Assembly (NCBI RefSeq): GCF_014066305.1 | Contig: NW_023501170.1 | Location: forward strand, 1-64,000 | Direction: 5' to 3' | Length of the DNA stretch: 64,000 nucleotides | Source of the DNA: Letharia columbiana | Lineage: Eukaryota > Ascomycota > Lecanoromycetes > Lecanorales > Parmeliaceae | In this document: one piece after another, positions 1 through 10,200 of the stretch | How the letters are laid out: each line of letters opens with the position of its first letter | Position numbering within the stretch: the first letter of the stretch is position 1 | Position numbers and translations under genes: made by a program | The notes under the pieces: model-generated | What the model saw: only the letters and a program-made list of their open reading frames with translations | Databases searched by the model: none | What the model was told of the DNA's origin: nothing

Positions 1-167
1 TCGACAAGTTTTGAAAAGTATTGCTAAGATCTGAATCGAGAAAGCCAGGTACCTATTCGGGAAGTAACTAAATTTCTTGGCTACGAACATCAAATTTTAT
101 TAGTAATCTCACCTTTTTCTCCGTCTCTCTCCATTTCTTCTCTAAAAGAATTCTGTCTCTACAAATT
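1..167 (+). other. Upstream region of an acidic-domain gene relic
   Basis: There is no gene of its own here. The last 70 bases before the ATG at 168 are pyrimidine-rich (runs of TCTCT and TTCTTC), a common arrangement just upstream of fungal start codons, so this may be the old promoter and leader of the relic that follows. No TATA-like or factor-binding site can be assigned. Confidence 0.35.
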
Positions 168-781
168 ATGTCTCAGTTAACTCTTTTCGATTATAGTACC
201 TCTTCTTCTGCTGCCATACGTACTGCGAATCGTCATCAAAAAAAGCGTCAACAACAGGAAAATAAGCATGCCCTCTCGCAATTACGCTCCCAAAATCAGC
301 TACAATTTTAGAGAAATCAATAAAATCCATGCCAACGTCGAGATTCCACACTCTATAACATAACAATACGCTGTCAACCTCAGCCTGCAACACCTCATAG
401 ACCTCCTCAATACACATTCGAAGGCTTTAACAAATCATCTACTAGAATTCTCCCCGATCCTCCTCATCGATACGATAATCTCCAATTTCGCTGTCAAGAT
501 CCTACATAACGTTCAACCTTTGACGTATAGGATTTACATCGAGATCACAGTCTTCCCACTTGGAAAGATTACGAGAATCCTATTCGTATTCAACAAAAAC
601 AGCGAGATAAAGAGCTTCGGAGTACGGTAGAACAGCTGGAAGATGCTCGGATTCTCTACGAATATAACACTGTTCTGAAGCTATGTGACGATATTATCGA
701 TATCGTTACTACGAGTGAAGATGAGGACGACGAGGATAAGGACAACGAGGACGAGGACGAGGACGACGAGGACGACGAGGA

Positions 782-832
<51 letters not shown>

Positions 833-1094
833 CGGGATACGTCACGAGCAGTTACTTGACGCTCTCGAGGACGTATACTCTTGGGTGCAGAGCGAGTCTC
901 GCTTGGCCTTCTCAGAACGATTGGCATTTGATCGTAACACGCATGTCTACTCGGCAATATCTACTGCAATTCGTTACGGTGATCATGAAGCTGTAGTGAA
1001 TCTCATATATTCTGAGATTAACCGACGATGTAATCTATTTCTTAGATATCGTTATGGGGAGGATCCGGAGAATCAATCAAATGCAGTACCGTAA
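168..1094 (+). pseudogene. Relic of an unidentified gene with a long Asp/Glu tract
   Basis: One reading frame runs from the ATG at 168 to a stop at 1092-1094 (309 codons), broken by four in-frame stops at 309, 321, 507 and 528. The frame is never lost, so decay is by point mutation, and TAG/TAA at former Gln/Trp positions would fit RIP. The N-terminus begins MSQLTLFDYST and is Gln/Lys-rich around residues 22-45. The middle has a basic helical stretch (RIQQKQRDKELRSTVEQL). Residues about 184-222 are an almost pure Asp/Glu tract encoded by GAGGAC-type hexamers. The C-terminal 85 residues are a mixed helical segment (LLDALEDVYSWVQ, AISTAIRYGDHEAVVNLIY). I do not recognise the family. The location among transposons makes a transposon-borne accessory gene as likely as a host gene. 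Confidence 0.6.
719..834 (+). repeat. GAGGAC hexanucleotide-type coding microsatellite
   Basis: This is a run of GAGGAC/GACGAC units that encodes the Asp/Glu tract of the gene relic. The apparent Arg-Thr and Arg-Pro open frames over the same bases on both strands are by-products of the repeat. Confidence 0.8.
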
Positions 1095-1226
1095 AAATGT
1101 TCAATTGTAGCGATGTTCTCAGTGTTCCCACAATGCTTGGCTAGCTTTTCACTACTGGGTAGCCCGCGCCCCAGCACATATTTAGAACTGTGAGGTAGCA
1201 AGGCCTCTTTCAATGGAACTGCGTAG

Positions 1227-1824
1227 CAGCTACTCCGTAAGGATTAATTGCTTGGAGTATGATTCGGTAATTTACCAAACTTGCTTTGTAGACTATTGGG
1301 AGTGAAGACTGTGTGTGAGAGTCACAGACTGAGTGTAGACAGGCTGGGGGGCCAAATTTAGCCCACTGTTAGCAGCCCCCACGAGGGCCTTGCGACGGCC
1401 CTACGGGGGCCCTATTTAGGTTCAAATAGGGGTGTCTGGCTGTCAAGCGCAAAAAAAGCCTAATCCCGGGGGTGTTTGCGCTTAACAGCCAGACACCCCT
1501 ATTTGAACCTAAATAGGGGCCCCGTAAAGCCGTCGCAAGGCCCCCGTAGGGGCTGCTACTAACACCCACTCGACTTTCGTCTAATGTATTTAAGCTGCTA
1601 GGTCACCCATTAAATACGGTCGAAGATATTTTCTCTTCTCTATAGTCGGATGGCCCAGGTCGCGAATTTTCTTCTTTGCGATTTTTATTATGAATGGCAA
1701 ATTATCGAATCATACTCCAAGTAATGGCAAATTACTAAATCATACCCCTAGGGATATGATTCAGTAATTAGGGTATGATTCGGTAAGGATTCATAGTTTC
1801 GGGGTATGAATAAGTAATTAGCCC
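1227..1824 (-). mobile_element. Truncated foldback (Mutator-like MITE) copy
   Basis: This is the same element as 15686-16354 in reverse orientation. It shares the GTATGATTCGGTAATT motifs, the 'gtctgtgact' flank, and a large hairpin at about 1371-1559 whose arms of some 80 bp pair around a loop near 1454-1477. It ends at 1824 with the family terminus GTAATTAGCCC. The opposite terminus is missing, so the copy is truncated near 1227. The AT-rich ends and GC-rich palindromic core are typical of this family in the window. Confidence 0.75.
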
Positions 1825-1837
1825 CTTCCCACCTAAT

Positions 1838-2148
1838 GTAAGACTTTGACGCGCATACGTCATCGCCCGATGCAATAGCCCAAATGGCTGGAATAGCTTG
1901 GATATCCCAATGGCTGCGGTAGCCTGAAATATGATTGTGATAGTTGGACTAAGATATCCCCATGGCTGCGGTAGCCCAAATAGCTGAAATAGTTGAAACA
2001 TCCCCATGGTTGCGATAGCCCAAATAGCTGAAATAACTAAGACATCTCCATGGCTGCGGTAGCCCCGATAGCTGGAGTGACCGAGACATCCCCAGGGCTG
2101 CGATAGCTGAGATATCCCTGTGGCTGCGATAGCCCAAATGGTTGGAAT
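1838..2148 (-). repeat. Minisatellite, left part (about 44-bp unit)
   Basis: Diverged tandem copies read on the minus strand as 'tatttgggctaccgcagcca...tctcagc'. They match, in reverse orientation, the distal end of the large array at 29580-32330, including the unique edge with 'gacgatgacgc' near 1850. It continues at 2764 after removal of the inserted hAT-like element. The open frames across it (Phe-Ser-Tyr-Leu-Gly-Tyr repeats) follow from the repeat. Confidence 0.85.
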
Positions 2149-2763
2149 CAGGGCTGGCAACGGTGGAAATAGTTGGTTTTGGAGGGTCGAAACTGCACCA
2201 ACTACCATATATTGAAAACCAACTACCCCACTATCAGTGCACTGATAGTGGAGCAGTTATCCCCTTCCTTGTGTTCGGGAGGTCCACGCTAGTAGGGGTC
2301 AAACGTAGGGGTATGGATTAGTCAGATCGACGTTGCCGCGCTCATGAGTAAGCAAAGTCTTAAGCCGCAGTAAACCGCGATCATTGGACAAATGATAATC
2401 CCTACATTTGACCCCGCTAGCGTGGACCTCCCGAACACAAGAAAGGGGTTATATAATAGAAGCTAAAATATCGCTTAGTGGGGGGGGGGGGCTAATACCT
2501 ATATCAAGTGTTAAGCCCTATCAGCCCTATTTCAGCCCTACTTTAACCCTATAAATGTTGGCCTATTAGCTCTTTTAACTCAAAAAACCGACTTTTTAAA
2601 AAGATTATTATAAACTACTCCACTATCAGTTGAACCAGTTGGTTTTACGGTCAGAACTATACTAACTATCAACCGATAGACCCCAAACTACACCATCAAC
2701 TACGAGAAACTAACGGTTCCACTGGTAGTGGACCAGTTAGTTGGTCCACCATTGCCAGCCCTA
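2149..2763. mobile_element. hAT-like MITE with 8-bp target duplication
   Basis: The termini are CAGGGCTGGCAACGGTGGA at 2149 and its near-complement ending ATTGCCAGCCCTA at 2763. The flanks are perfect 8-bp direct repeats, GTTGGAAT, at 2141-2148 and 2764-2771. An 8-bp duplication with YAGGG-type ends is diagnostic of the hAT superfamily. There is no transposase, so it is non-autonomous (615 bp). The interior includes a perfect 24-bp palindrome at 2229-2252 and a younger nested MITE at 2261-2448. The element split the minisatellite into two halves. Confidence 0.85.
2261..2448. mobile_element. Short inverted-repeat MITE nested in the hAT-like element
   Basis: Arms of about 50 bp (CCCCTTCCTTGTGTTCGGGA at the left, its near-complement at the right) enclose about 90 bp. 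Both sides carry TTAT (2257-2260, 2449-2452), a probable 4-bp target duplication, though TTA or TA cannot be excluded. It has no coding capacity. It lies wholly inside the hAT-like MITE and is therefore the youngest layer of this nest. Confidence 0.7.
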
Positions 2764-3008
2764 GTTGGAATAGCTGAAACATCTCCACGGCTGCGGTAGC
2801 CTAAATAGTTGGAATAGTTGAGACCTCTCCATAGCTGCGGTAGCCCAAATAGCTGGAATAGCTGAGACATCTCCATGGCTGCAGTAGCCCAAATAGCTGA
2901 AATATCCGCATGGCTGCAATAGCCCAAATAGCTAAAATGACTGAAATATACACATGGCTGCAATAGCTCAAATAGCTGAAATAGCTGAAATAGCTACATG
3001 GCTGCAAT
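2764..3008 (-). repeat. Minisatellite, right part (about 44-bp unit)
   Basis: This continues the array interrupted at 2148. Units again read on the minus strand as 'catgtggctatttcagctat', like the proximal half of the large array at 30100-30800. The array stops abruptly at about 3008 against AT-rich sequence. Confidence 0.8.
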
Positions 3009-4050
3009 ACCGAATTAATTAATATATAAAGCTCTAGCTTTATATGGTATTAAAGGTTTTTTTTATTAATAGAATCGTATTTTATATGTAAAATAGTACT
3101 ACTATCGCCGCTAGTTAGTAAGCTAAGAATTAGAGAATAGATAGCGTACTTAGCGAGTAGCAGCGGTCTTCTTTTACTGTATATATACGGTAAATATATA
3201 ATTATTTTATTGAGACGTGTTAGTAGGCCACCTCCGCCTTTAAACGATAAAGAATAAAAAACGAATTAAATAATTAACGGTTATATATCTTAGTACGTAT
3301 TAATAAAAAATCGTATCGAGTTAAGATAACTATAATATTTTTAATACGTTTTATAGATTAAAATCGTTACGATACTATTACGATACTATTATAATATTAT
3401 TATAAAATTAAGATATAAAATTAAAAACTATTTCGAAAAGAATAGAAATTTAGAAACTCTATAATAATAGTCTATTGAGAATAAGATATTTATAAAATTA
3501 ATTAAAAATAATAAATATATTCGTTAATTCGAACTACGAAATTATTTTACTCTATAAATTTTTATTACTCGATTAAATTTACTTAAGTTGAAAATAGTCT
3601 ATTTAACTATATAAAGTAATTTACGTAAATCTATTATTATTAAAGTATTTTATATAAATATCGTTATTCTATTAATTTATAATTATTATCGTAATATATT
3701 AGATTTCTAGATTTATCGTATTAAAAATTAATATACTTTTTTAAAGAAATTAATCTACTATCGTTCTACGAAAAGTACTATTAAAAATATATAACGTATT
3801 TAAAAAATTTTAATATTACGATTATATTACTAAGTAATCGTTAAAAGACGATAATTTTTACTAATTTAGTATGATACGGTTACCGTAACCCATAGCCCTC
3901 CGCTAAGCGTATTATCTATTAAATTAGTACGCGTAAGAACGTATTTCTCTTATAAACTTGATATAATGAAGTTATTATAAAGAATAAAAAAAGTCGCGTG
4001 ATTGAGACGCGGAGAAAAACCACGCTAATTTATTACCTCGGTCTAGGCGG
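3009..4050. repeat. AT-rich RIP-mutated transposon relic
   Basis: No gene is detectable. The sequence is very AT-rich with CpA/TpG nearly absent. About 3095-3873 is a reverse-complement copy of 24284-25020; for example 'tagcagcggtcttcttttac' at 3167 mirrors 'gtaaaagaagaccgctgcta' near 24987. Both are decayed copies of one unknown element. Bases about 4050-4175 resemble 18490-18625, a segment of the foldback family. Confidence 0.7.
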
Positions 4051-4291
4051 TTATCGAATAGAGCGGGTTAATGTTAGAAATTATTTCTCTAAGGCCCCTA
4101 CGGAGCTCCTTAGAGGTATCTGCAGCGTGAAGTGTAAATATCTCTATTTAATTATTTAGCGGTAACTCGGGTTACTAACAATTGGGATAGATAAGATAGT
4201 CTAAAACACTCTAAAATAGGGTAAAATATGTGCTGGGGCGCGGGCTTCCCAGTAGTGAAAAGCTTGTCGAGTACTGGTTTTTGACTGTTTA

Positions 4292-4518
4292 ATTCTCAGG
4301 GAGACCCCCTAAAACCCCTCGGACCCTTCGGGGGCTCTTTAAGGGCTCTCCGAGAGCTTCTGTCGAGGGGCTGTCAAAGCAAGCTCGAAATTTAATTATT
4401 TAAATGATATTTGATTGATTTCGAGCTTGCTTTGACAGCCCCTCGACAGAAGCTCTCGGAGAGCCCTTAAAGAGCTCCGAAGGGTTTAAGGGATTTTAAG
4501 GGATCTAACCCTGAGAAT
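4292..4518. mobile_element. Second foldback family: hairpin with about 100-bp arms
   Basis: Left arm 4292-4393 and right arm 4417-4518 are imperfect reverse complements (AGCAAGCTCGAAAT against ATTTCGAGCTTGCT), with an AT-rich loop of about 23 bp. The outer ends read AATTCTCAGG and CCTGAGAATC. A diverged half-copy lies at 4551-4640. There is no coding capacity. The sequence is unrelated to the GGGCTAATTAC-ended family. Confidence 0.75.
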
Positions 4519-5245
4519 CGAGAGAGACGTTGTAATTTATTTGATATACTTAGGGGAGACCCCCTAAAACCCCCTGACCCTCCGGGGGCTCTCCGAGGGC
4601 TCTCCGAGGGCTCCTGCCGGAGAGGCTCTTCTCGCAAGCTCGATAGTTAGACGAATACTATATCAAATTTCGTCTACGCTACGTTATTTGAAAGCGTATA
4701 AGTACTTCTATAACTCTACGTATTTAGTTTATTATCATATTTTTGATAAAATAAAAGGAATCAAAAAGGTAGATTTGAGGATTTTGAAGTTCTTTTCCAG
4801 CTTCCTCTTTTGGACGTACCCGCGTGTACCCGTGTTTAGATCGAAAATGAAGAAATAAGGTGTGTTTTAGACTAGAAATGGTGGAATCCGATGATCTGAT
4901 TGGTCACTAGCCCCTTAGCGTAGCACCCATTCTCGTTTTCAAGTCTTAAGCATTAAGAAAGCAAGCTTTCCAATAACAAATTCATACCTCAAAACCTTAA
5001 ATCCTTATAAATTCATACCCCTAATGGCATTTTCATACTCCAATGGGGTATGAATCGGTAATTTGCCATTCCTTGGGGTATGAAAATGTAATTTACCATA
5101 GTGCGCTGAGGTTAGATCTTCGGGGGTTGCGAAATTAGCCCGGACCGGCCTCGGGAACCCCGAACTGAAGACCTCTAGGGTTCGCCGTGTAACTCGTCAA
5201 AACCTCGCTCCGGGGTCTAATCCCCAACTCACCCCATCCGCGATA
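4519..5245. other. No gene; half foldback and short GGGGTATGA repeats
   Basis: The stretch holds the diverged foldback half-copy (4551-4640), about 330 bp with no recognisable content, and a cluster of GGGGTATGA...TAATTTGCC inverted motifs at about 4970-5110 belonging to the foldback/MITE family. No open frame is supportable. Confidence 0.6.
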
Positions 5246-5539
5246 ACGTGCTTGATCGGTCAACGAGAATGACTGGGCTTCGAGACTCTTGGCATACACA
5301 CCAAAAATTTAGCGGTCTAACCGAATGTAGCATAGATCTGTCGATCAGGGTCTTTCTACAAAACAACAATATTCGTAGAATACCCCGTGAAGGCTCTGGA
5401 GAAAGGCCTACAGTGACGGTGTTATTCTGGAGAACCCTTGCGGTAGCCCTACCAATTTTGACCAATCATCTCCATGCGCTAATGTTAGTATGCCAAGAGT
5501 CTCGAAGCCCAGTCATTCTCGTTGACCGATCAAGCACGT
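5246..5539. mobile_element. MITE with 51-bp perfect inverted repeats, TA-flanked
   Basis: Bases 5246-5296 and 5489-5539 are perfect reverse complements over 51 bp (outer end ACGTGCTTGATCGGTCAACG). TA at 5244-5245 and 5540-5541 is a probable target duplication, pointing to the Tc1/mariner superfamily. The 294-bp element has no transposase. The identical arms contrast with the decayed surroundings and suggest recent insertion or recent conversion between arms. Confidence 0.8.
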
Positions 5540-5627
5540 TAACTTTAGGGTTCAATTTTCTAGGGGCTTTTTAATGCTTCCGAGGCTTCTTTAGAGACCT
5601 TAAACGCCGGATACTCAAAGGCCAAAT

Positions 5628-6202
5628 TTTAATAAATTACAAATTCATACCCCAAAGAATGGTAAATTACATTTTCATACCCTAAGATTTAGTAAAGGGG
5701 TATGAAAATGTAATTAGGGGTATGAATTTGTAAGGATCCAAGGTTTTAGGGTATGAATTTGTAATTTACCCCTCTAAAATACCCTTCTAATAATAGCAAC
5801 TCAGCTAAAAAAGCTTGGTCCCGGGGGTGTCTGCGCTTGACAGCCAGACACTCCTATTTGGACCTAAATAGGGCCCCGTAGGGCTCCCGTAGGGACGTCG
5901 CAGGGCCCCCGTAAGGGCTGCTGCTAACATGGTATCTTATATTTTCAAACCCCAAGAAATGGTAACTTACAAATTCATACCCCAAAGACTGGCAACTTAC
6001 AAATTCATACCCCATTTTTTGGTAAGGGGTATGAAAATGTAAGATGGGGTATGAATTCGTAAGGATCGCATAGTTTGGGGTATGAATTTGTAATTTGCCC
6101 TTTCGGGGTATGAATTAGTAATTCGCCCAAAATGTAATTCGCCCGTGAAATTTGATGTAGGGGTATGATTCAGTAATTAGGGGTATGATTCGGTAAGGAT
6201 CT
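5628..6202. mobile_element. Cluster of GGGGTATGA-type palindromic repeats with a solo foldback unit
   Basis: The motif pairs CAAATTCATACCCC / GGGGTATGAATTTG recur at 5640-5770 and 5940-6115. Between them, 5807-5931 is one arm-unit of the GC-rich foldback core, also present alone at 22105-22242. The group 5807-6110 matches 18668-18910, where the same bases are C-to-T/G-to-A mutated. No coding capacity is seen. The terminus GTAATTCGCCC occurs repeatedly from about 6115. Confidence 0.65.
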
Positions 6203-6484
6203 CTCAGCGAGGCACAACGGTGATGATGTAGAATGCATGTAGATTCAGTGGTGGGGCCATCAGCTATTATGTAGCTGATGGAGAACAAAGCACTGCTATC
6301 TATGGCTAACTACATGAAAGGAACAATGATGGAATTGCATGGAAGGATGTAGGAAGGACGCATGCATAGAAGGAACTAGACACGCTGACAGGATCCATAC
6401 TTTTGGGGTATGAATTAGTAATTCGCCCGACGGACGCTTCCACCGCCTAAGGCCGGGTCGAATGCTAGAGACCGTTGCCATACC
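6203..6484. other. Unassigned insert plus foldback-family terminus
   Basis: About 195 bp (6203-6400) of non-repetitive sequence sits between two halves of the GGGGTATGA repeat; both junctions read 'ggatc'. The short open frames here have no supporting features. The family terminus GTAATTCGCCC ends at about 6429, next to the transposase relic. Confidence 0.4.
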
Positions 6485-6818
6485 TACTCTCTCTTAATAG
6501 ACGGCTGACCGTAGGCTGGCTGACTCTAATGCCCCACTCTTCCTCCAGGAATACCGCCAGCTCGTCTTACGGTTTCCGACTCTGATACTCTAGAAGAGCC
6601 TTCTTTGCAGCGGTGGTACGAGTAAGTCGACGAGGACGGCCATTAGGTAGGGCGTGAGGTAGACGGCCCATAGTATAATACATCTGTAAGCGCTGATTCC
6701 ACCTATAAACAGTACTAAGAGAACAGCGGACCTCTTTGGCTACTTGCGAAGGCTTTCAGTAGGAATGAAGAAGATGCTCGGCCTTCGCCTGAGTAGGAGT
6801 ATCAAGGGAAACAACCAT
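6485..6818 (-). pseudogene. Truncated Tc1/mariner-type transposase N-terminus
   Basis: From the ATG at 6818 the minus strand encodes about 110 residues resembling the bipartite DNA-binding region of Tc1-type transposases. A first helix-turn-helix (PSQVAKEVRCSLSTVYRWNQ) is followed by a Gly-Arg-Pro-Arg-Arg linker (LPNGRPRRLT), then a second winged-helix segment (DELAVFLEEEWGIRVSQPT, VSRLLRE). Two in-frame stops are present, after 'HLLHSY' and after 'YQSRKP'. Homology ceases at about 6485, where a foldback-family end (GTCGGGCGAATTAC on the minus strand) abuts it, so the DDE catalytic domain is missing. Family assignment rests on pattern recognition only. Confidence 0.65.
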
Positions 6819-6859
6819 GGCGATTGGGGGGCTGAGGAACATGCCAAGACTTCAGTATA

Positions 6860-7260
6860 GCTTCATTTTTTCATTTGGGACCTATGCTAACGATAGCAGT
6901 GTTATTAAAGGATTTTGCGGAGAGATTTCTATGCTACAGTACGAATTTCGGTGTGTGGTGTGAAAGATCTCGGGTGCCAAGCATTCCAGATGTTTTTGAA
7001 TACGCTAAAGGTATAACCCTACCGCCAAGCACCTATTCTACATGTAGCTAGCTGCAAATGCCTGCAAGGAAGTCACGCCTCATCTAATGAATGTTTGCCT
7101 TGTCCCCTGATACCGTCTCCACACTCTTGGCTTGCTGCTTTCTCGACAGTCCTTCAACCATTACGCTCTAGGGTTTGGGAGTAATTCGCAAGCATGGCTG
7201 CCTCCTATGACCCTCCATCCCGAACTTTAGAGGCTAACTACTATACGCTGACGACGGGGA
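6860..7260 (+). promoter_or_regulatory. Upstream region and alternative start of the coiled-coil gene
   Basis: This is the 5' region of the gene at 7261. An ATG at 7194 in good context (AGCATGGC) opens a 38-codon frame beginning MAASYDPPSRTLEANYYTLT that ends at 7308. It is in a different frame from the main gene, so it is either the true first exon joined by an unrecognised intron (a weak donor GTCTTA follows at 7301) or an upstream ORF. A roughly 50-bp segment at 7028-7078 recurs at 15378-15428 inside the HSP60 relic. No promoter motif is clear. Confidence 0.4.
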
Positions 7261-10200
7261 ATGGAGGCAAGCTACCGATCAAGACTGGCCCACACAGCTT
7301 GTCTTAAGCATTCACCATGGCAAGTACCTCATCTTAATAGCATCGACCGCTGTACAGCTGACCTTTCAGGCCCTTATATAGGCCCTCAAGGCCATGTCAA
7401 CAGTAGGCTTCAGGCTGAAACCGATGAAGCTATTCTCGAGGGCATCGTTTCAGGAGGCTCAGGTCAATCTTCTCCACAAGCCTCCCAACAAGCCTCTCAG
7501 CAAGCACCGATAAAGGTGCTCACTCGACCAGCCTCCTCAGGTAAAGACCCCGCTGCTGGCTTCTCCTTCACCAAAGCCAAGCCAATTCAACAACTCGACT
7601 TCCGAAGACCGAAGCAAACCCCCGTTATCCTCACTGAGACACGCTCCCATCAGTCGCCACCCCTACCAGACACCACTCAAGCTGCTCAAAATGCTGTCAA
7701 TGTCGAAGCTCACCGAGGCCTCTCATCTACGCATGATCATACTTCAGTGCTCCAAGATCTCTTTTCAGTGCCTTTTCCAAACGCAATGCCCGCTACCACA
7801 GCTCTCGCGTCCGGTCATAATCTAGCCGGAACCAACAACATACCAGTGCTCCAGGATCCTTTTCCAGTGCCTTTTCCAAACGCAACACCCACTACAATAG
7901 CCCTCGCTTCCGATCACAGTCCCGCCGAAACCGTGAAGGTCGTTCATCAACCACCATTGAACATGCACAACCGTTCAGCCAAGACCACTAAGGATCCTTT
8001 GACCTCAGTGGCTGGTACTCCCAAGGTCACCAAATCCCGCCGGAGAAAGACCACGACAGGCCCAGCTACGGTTGGTCCTCCGCCGCCCAAGAAAACTTAT
8101 ACAGAGGATGATCTTCTAAAGCTACTCATTTATCGTCGAAGGCAAGGGCAGCAAGAGCTCGAAGATTTCAGGGCTACACAACACCAGAATTGGGCTGAAA
8201 TCCAAGAATTACGAGACATGAGCACTAATCTCTCTGGTCAGTTACAGGAGGTCGTACAACGTGAGACTCGGAAGACTGCCGAATTGTCAAAACTCAAGGC
8301 CAACAAGCCGATCTGGGAAAGCAAGATTAAGCGGCTGAATGACTATGTCAAAGGCCTCACAAATGATCACAAGCGGCTTCGAGAGGATGCGGATGACTTG
8401 CACAAAAAGCATGAGGATGTCTTCTTAGCCAGAAAGGAACTACACGATACACTGCAGGATGCCCAGAAGTCAGCAGAGCATGAGCGCATCAGATCCCAAC
8501 AACTTGGGGACGAAGCCCGTCATAGAATCGAGAATCTTGCCCAGACTGTACAACATCAAAGTACCCAGCTTCGAGGCGACGAAAGTTTGCTTATGGCCGA
8601 ACGCGAGAGAAGCAACCGACTGGAAGATCAGATTTCCAGGATCACTGCCAGTCATGGGCGATTATTGGAAATCTTCACCAGCCATCGCGATACTATCACT
8701 AGCAAAATCGACGATCTGTTGCACCAGGCCCAGTCTATCGTCCCGCCCAACAAAGATTCAGAGTCAGAGTCCCATGGCCAGGTTGGGCCAATGCTAGAGC
8801 AATGCTTCAGAATCTTGCAAAAGCTTCATAATGCGGATACTGTCAAGCCAGAAGACCTCCGAAAGCTCAATGATAATATGGACAGCTTTGTCGAAGGGTA
8901 CGTGCCTTTCGTCTAGTCGATCATAACCATACTAACACAAAGATAGGATTGCTCGTTCCGTCGAAGCTTGCGAGGAAAGTTCTAACTCGATGGAGGCAGG
9001 ACAAAAGCAGCTTGCGCTGGCTGTGCAGGATCAACTTCGGGCTTTAAGCGGTAACATCTTTTCTGAACACGCCTTGTCAGAACAAATCAGCGACCTTCGG
9101 GAGGTGAGGGCTACTGTTCGAGAACGGTTACAGGCAACCGAGAGCTCACTTGCGGACGCTCGCCGAGAAGTTATAGCTCTTCGACTCAAAGACCAAGAGC
9201 AGTCGCGAAGGATTGTGACTTTAGAGACCGTTGCAGCCAGAGGTCACAGCCAACCTACAGAGGCCTCACAAGCTTTACTCCACATCCAGGAGCTTGACTC
9301 TCGAAATAGAACTCTTCAGAGCGAAATTGTCAGTTTAAGGAAAGAAGCTGCAGATCTTTCCAGTCAACTTCAGCAAAGTTCCACAGATGCTAGAGAATCG
9401 ACTGAACTTTTGGCTACTAGCCAAGAACAACTCGAGACTGCGTGCAAAGAAACAACGAAAGTGCGAGAAGAAAAGTTAACGAGCGAGAGCCAAGCTATGG
9501 CTAAGGGGGAGCAATTGAGAAAAGAGCTATCAAAGGCAGCGAACATGCAGATTGCAAATATGCAAAGCGAGCACATGAACGCTATCCAGCAGCTGAGATT
9601 GGAGAAGTCCCCGGCCGAAGAGAAGTTGAAGAACGTAACCAGACAAGTCAGTATGCTGAAAGCGGAGAAAGAGAAATCAGAAAAGGAGACTGCTCAGTTG
9701 CAAGTATTGCTGAAAGAGGCACGGAGCGAGAAAGAGGCTGTTATCGGGACAAGGAAGGCTCTCCAGCTTCATCTGAAGGAAATCAACGTGCGCACCTCTG
9801 AAAAGAATGACGAATATTCGGGCTTGCAGGCCATGTTGAATAAGGCGAACGATCAAGTAAAGGCCAAGGATCTGGAGATCATGGCACTTCAAGTAACGCA
9901 GGCTACGAGGCCTAGCTCATCTAGGATTGTTGGGCAAAGCCCTTCTATTCGAGGTACGCAACCGGTTCACAGGATACATACTCAGCATCGAGACTCCCAG
10001 CACGCCTCGATGGGTCAAAGCTCTTCCGTGCGGCCCGCGACTCCCAAATCCTCTATGCATTTCGCGAACCGACCGCCAATAGTAGAGGACTCACAGCCAT
10101 CTGAAAAGTCAGCCTTCGTAAGCCTTGACGAGTTAATTCTGGATGACCCTTTTGCCGGCTATGCTCGAGAAGGGTCTCAAACCATAGCTGGTGAGGATAT

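Larger units (their letters stand above)
1144..4263. repeat. Pair of 40-bp inverted repeats 3 kb apart
   Basis: Bases 1144-1183 and 4224-4263 are reverse complements over 40 bp with one mismatch (core AGCCCGCGCCCCAGCACATA). The interval holds a foldback element, the minisatellite/hAT nest and an AT-rich relic. The arms could be terminal inverted repeats of one 3.1-kb composite transposon, or two solo copies of a short GC-rich repeat. No target duplication was identified. Confidence 0.5.

Noticed and set aside
685..996. Arg/Thr-rich and Arg/Pro-rich open frames on both strands
   Set aside because: They are alternate readings of the GAGGAC repeat; the acidic frame is the one continuous with flanking coding-like sequence.
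1369..1569. Minus-strand ORF over the foldback hairpin
   Set aside because: It lies wholly within inverted-repeat arms of a MITE that also occur elsewhere without an open frame.
2480..2492. Guanine run as a possible quadruplex or regulatory signal
   Set aside because: A single homopolymer run inside a MITE nest has no supporting structure; likely slippage or a sequencing-sensitive tract.
5229..5574. Overlapping ORFs on both strands
   Set aside because: They result from the 51-bp inverted repeats of the MITE at 5246-5539, which give the same residues on both strands.
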